Assembly (NCBI RefSeq): GCF_001975225.1
Contig: NZ_CP019445.1
Span: 1,426,001-1,490,000 of the forward strand
Direction: 5' to 3'
DNA: 64,000 nt
DNA from: Kosakonia cowanii JCM 10956 = DSM 18146
GTDB lineage: Bacteria; Pseudomonadota; Gammaproteobacteria; Enterobacterales; Enterobacteriaceae
Under the pieces are notes generated by a model. It was not told the origin of the DNA, did no database searches, and saw nothing but the letters and a program-made list of their open reading frames with translations. The position numbers and the translations under genes are program-made. This document shows positions 61,176-64,000 of the stretch, in pieces. Position 1 is the first letter of the stretch; each line of letters opens with the position of its first letter.

Positions 61176-61544
61176 TTAAAAACTTTTTTTCGGATTTAGG
61201 CCACGCTCGATGATCACACCCACATTTTTTGCTCGTGCTACCGCGCCAGGTTTGCTCAATTTGATGCGCACCCAGGGGGAGTTAAAGCGCGCAAGCAGCA
61301 GATCTGCCACCTCTTCCGCGACGCGTTCGACCAGCGCAAAGCGCGCGCCTTCGACATGCCCGACGACGGTATCGGCAATATCCGCATAACTCAGGCAGTC
61401 TTGAACATCATCACTCTTTGCCGCCTGGCGGTTATCCCACGCCATTTCGATATCGAACATCAACTGCTGTTCAATGGTCTGTTCCCAGTCGTAAACACCA
61501 ATGGTGGTGATCACAGAAAGCTGTTCGATAAATACAATGTCCAT
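61176..61544 (-). CDS. folB: Dihydroneopterin aldolase FolB
   Basis: Folate-pathway aldolase/epimerase, 122 aa from ATG 61544 as in E. coli, with GGAG upstream. The frame extends 50 codons further but over the folB-plsY promoter region. Motifs: GVYDWEQTIEQQLMFDIEM, LSYADIADTVVGHVEGARFALVE and IKLSKPGAV with the catalytic Lys. Divergent from plsY. Confidence 0.96.
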   Translation of the reverse strand: MDIVFIEQLSVITTIGVYDWEQTIEQQLMFDIEMAWDNRQAAKSDDVQDCLSYADIADTVVGHVEGARFALVERVAEEVADLLLARFNSPWVRIKLSKPGAVARAKNVGVIIERGLNPKKSF

Positions 61545-61708
61545 TTTTCTCCGCCTGCTTATTTGCGCCTGGACTACTGCCGCCAGGCCGCTAATTGAGT
61601 GGTTATCTTTCAGAATTTGCACTAAACCCGGATACCACTTTGCAAAATTTATGCGTATTATCCATGGATGCAGAGAATAAAACGACATTTTCAAAACGGA
61701 ACAGCGTT

Positions 61709-62326
61709 ATGAGTGCAATCGCGCCTGGGATGATCTTCCTTGCGTACCTTTGTGGCTCAATCTCCAGCGCCATCCTGGTCTGCCGCCTTGCAGGTTTCCC
61801 TGACCCGCGAGAGAGTGGCTCCGGTAATCCCGGTGCTACCAACGTATTACGTATTGGCGGCAAGGGCGCAGCCGCAGCGGTACTGATTTTTGATGTTTTA
61901 AAAGGGATGCTGCCGGTCTGGGGCGCCTATGCGCTTGGCGTTACGCCCTTCTGGCTGGGCCTTATCGCTATCGCCGCCTGTCTGGGCCATATCTGGCCGG
62001 TATTCTTTAAATTTAAAGGCGGTAAAGGCGTGGCCACCGCGTTTGGCGCGATTGCGCCGATTGGCTGGGATTTAACGGGCGTAATGGCAGGTACCTGGCT
62101 GCTGACGGTGTTGCTAAGCGGCTACTCGTCGCTGGGCGCAATTGTCAGCGCGCTGATTGCGCCATTCTATGTCTGGTGGTTTAAACCGCAGTTCACCTTT
62201 CCAGTGGCGATGCTCTCATGCCTGATCCTGCTGCGTCATCATGACAATATTCAGCGTTTGTGGCGGCATCAGGAGAGCAAAATCTGGACGAAGCTGAAAA
62301 GGAAGAAGCGGCAGGATAAAGCGTAA
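61709..62326 (+). CDS. plsY: Glycerol-3-phosphate acyltransferase PlsY
   Basis: Membrane acyltransferase that uses acyl-phosphate to make lysophosphatidic acid, acting before PlsC. It is 205 aa from ATG 61709 as in E. coli. Three motifs: [34 protein letters not shown] region ([13 protein letters not shown]), [21 protein letters not shown], and the C-terminal [10 protein letters not shown]. Five TM helices, Lys-rich tail. Confidence 0.96.
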   Translation: MSAIAPGMIFLAYLCGSISSAILVCRLAGFPDPRESGSGNPGATNVLRIGGKGAAAAVLIFDVLKGMLPVWGAYALGVTPFWLGLIAIAACLGHIWPVFFKFKGGKGVATAFGAIAPIGWDLTGVMAGTWLLTVLLSGYSSLGAIVSALIAPFYVWWFKPQFTFPVAMLSCLILLRHHDNIQRLWRHQESKIWTKLKRKKRQDKA

Positions 62327-62328
62327 AT

Positions 62329-62356
62329 TTGCCCGGCGCTAGAAAACACCGGGCAA
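62329..62356. terminator. Hairpin between convergent plsY and tsaD
   Basis: 8-bp stem TTGCCCGG/CCGGGCAA (62329-62336 with 62349-62356) with a 12-nt loop. No T-tract, so a weak terminator. Confidence 0.45.
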
Positions 62357-62362
62357 CAGTAA

Positions 62363-63376
62363 TTACGCGGCGGGAAGTTCCGCCAGCGGCCAGCGCGGAC
62401 GCACCGTCACGCCAAGCCCGACATCATGACCCGCTTTCAGGCGCACCATGCCCGCATAAGCGATCATCGCCCCGTTATCGGTACAAAATTCCGGGCGCGC
62501 ATAGAACACTTCACCGCGACGTTTTTCCATCATCTGCCCCAGTTTCGCACGCAGCGTACGGTTAGCGCTGACGCCGCCCGCCATCACCAGCCGGGTAAAA
62601 CCAGTTTGATCCAGCGCGCGCTTGCACTTAATCATCAGCGTATCGACCACCGCATCCTCAAAGGCGCGCGCGATATCTGCCCGGGTCTGATCGTCATTGC
62701 CACTATTACGAATGGTGTTAGCAGCAAAGGTCTTCAGGCCGGAGAAGCTGAAATCAAGCCCCGGTCGGTCGGTCATCGGACGCGGGAAGACAAAGCGCCC
62801 CTCTGTGCCTTGCGCCGCCATCTTCGACAGCATCGGCCCGCCCGGGTAATCAAGACCCAGTAGTTTGGCCGTTTTGTCGAACGCTTCGCCGGCAGCATCA
62901 TCTATAGACTCGCCAAGCAGTTCATAATGACCGATGCCGGTCACGCTAATAAGCTGCGTGTGACCGCCGGAAACCAGCAGCGCGACAAACGGAAACGCAG
63001 GCGGGTTCTCTTCCAGCATCGGTGCCAGCAGGTGCCCTTCCATATGGTGTACGGCAATCGCCGGAACATCCCAGGCGAAGGCCAGCGAACGACCAATGGT
63101 TGCACCAACCAGCAGCGCGCCGACAAGGCCTGGCCCCGCGGTATAGGCCACTGCATCAATCTGTTTGGCCGTTAATCCGGCCTCTTTTATGGCGGCCTGA
63201 ATCAGCGGCACGGTTTTGCGCACGTGGTCGCGGGAGGCAAGCTCCGGCACCACGCCGCCGTAATCGGCGTGCAGTTTTACCTGACTATAGAGTTGGTTAG
63301 CGAGAAGACCTTTCTGGTCGTCATAGATAGCGATGCCGGTTTCATCGCAGGATGTTTCAATACCCAGTACGCGCAT
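62363..63376 (-). CDS. tsaD: tRNA threonylcarbamoyladenosine transferase TsaD
   Basis: Catalytic subunit of the t6A37 tRNA-modification complex (with TsaB, TsaC, TsaE), 337 aa as in E. coli. Iron-binding His111 and His115 in [15 protein letters not shown] nucleotide-binding motifs [10 protein letters not shown] and [10 protein letters not shown], and NGAMIAYAG near the end. Divergent from rpsU. Confidence 0.97.
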   Translation of the reverse strand: MRVLGIETSCDETGIAIYDDQKGLLANQLYSQVKLHADYGGVVPELASRDHVRKTVPLIQAAIKEAGLTAKQIDAVAYTAGPGLVGALLVGATIGRSLAFAWDVPAIAVHHMEGHLLAPMLEENPPAFPFVALLVSGGHTQLISVTGIGHYELLGESIDDAAGEAFDKTAKLLGLDYPGGPMLSKMAAQGTEGRFVFPRPMTDRPGLDFSFSGLKTFAANTIRNSGNDDQTRADIARAFEDAVVDTLMIKCKRALDQTGFTRLVMAGGVSANRTLRAKLGQMMEKRRGEVFYARPEFCTDNGAMIAYAGMVRLKAGHDVGLGVTVRPRWPLAELPAA

Positions 63377-63458
63377 GGCTCTGTTTACCTCTTTGCAATA
63401 GCGCGCAGTGTAGGGCGAATGGGGGGCGATGTAAAACTTTGCTCACTTGTGCAGCTGA

Positions 63459-63830
<372 letters not shown>

Positions 63831-63835
63831 TTACT

Positions 63836-63916
63836 GAGGGCGAGCGCCCTCTGTGTTAGACCGAGTTGTAGTTGTAAGGCCGTGCTTCCGAAAGGAATGC
63901 GCGGCTTATTTTCGTT
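63836..63916 (+). terminator. Two hairpins after rpsU (partial terminator of the rpsU-dnaG operon)
   Basis: Stem 63836-63842/63845-63851 (GAGGGCG/CGCCCTC) and stem-loop 63879-63905 with TTCC-GAAA-GGAA at its tip, followed by TTATTTTCGTTT. In E. coli this intergenic region holds the T1 terminator and an RNase E site that lower dnaG relative to rpsU. Confidence 0.8.
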
Positions 63917-64000
63917 TATAACCTGATATAATTTTCGCCTTTTCAGCAACTTACCGCTGATGAGCATAACGAAAACTATATAAGATCAAAACGGGGCCTA

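Overview
The window is a chromosomal segment of an enterobacterium (order Enterobacterales). Most genes, their order and their start/stop overlaps match the Escherichia coli K-12 region running from yghU to rpsU. Three things place it in a plant- or soil-associated genus near Kosakonia or Enterobacter rather than Escherichia: a secreted Dickeya-type pectin methylesterase, a stand-alone iutA, and an unsaturated-uronide catabolic island. The genus cannot be fixed from this sequence alone. I see no rRNA, tRNA, CRISPR array, insertion sequence or prophage.

Layout. 1-5.2 kb is accessory: pectinesterase, a small unknown ORF, the aerobactin receptor iutA behind tandem Fur boxes, and a charged unknown protein. 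5.6-10.7 kb holds yghU, a FucR-like DeoR regulator, a chemoreceptor with a sigma-28 promoter, and gpr. 10.7-31.2 kb is core (yqhA, yghA, exbBD, metC, yghB, yqhC-yqhD-dkgA, ygiQ, ftsP, plsC, parC, ygiW, qseBC, mdaB, ygiN), interrupted at 11.3-12.8 kb by three uncharacterised genes. 31.3-37.6 kb is the main accessory island between ygiN and parE. It has a three-gene operon (DUF2264 protein, LacY-type permease, GH88 unsaturated glucuronyl hydrolase), a divergent AraC regulator with a CRP-like site between, a RelE-type toxin-antitoxin pair behind 12-bp iterons, and four 84-bp REP-containing direct repeats. 37.6-45.7 kb is core again (parE-yqiA-cpdA-yqiB-nudF operon, divergent tolC, ygiB-ygiC). 45.7-48.6 kb is a TRAP transporter operon inserted between ygiC and ygiD. 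48.8-63.8 kb is core: ygiD, zupT with a near-perfect Fur box, a small unlisted membrane protein, ribB with its FMN riboswitch, ubiK, hldE-glnE-ygiF, ygiM, cca, uppP, folB, plsY, tsaD and rpsU. The window ends before dnaG.

How it works together. Two themes run through the accessory genes. The first is uronic-acid sugars: a pectin demethylase, an importer plus hydrolase for unsaturated uronyl oligosaccharides, and a TRAP importer of a family that includes hexuronate carriers. The second is iron and metal uptake: iutA, exbBD and zupT each carry a Fur-box candidate. The best candidate for an under-described system is the DUF2264/LacY-type/GH88/AraC cluster. In its permease the LacY charge pair D237-K358 is replaced by two hydrophobic residues, and LacY H322 is Tyr. 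All identifications come from reading the sequence and recalled homologues; no database search was run.
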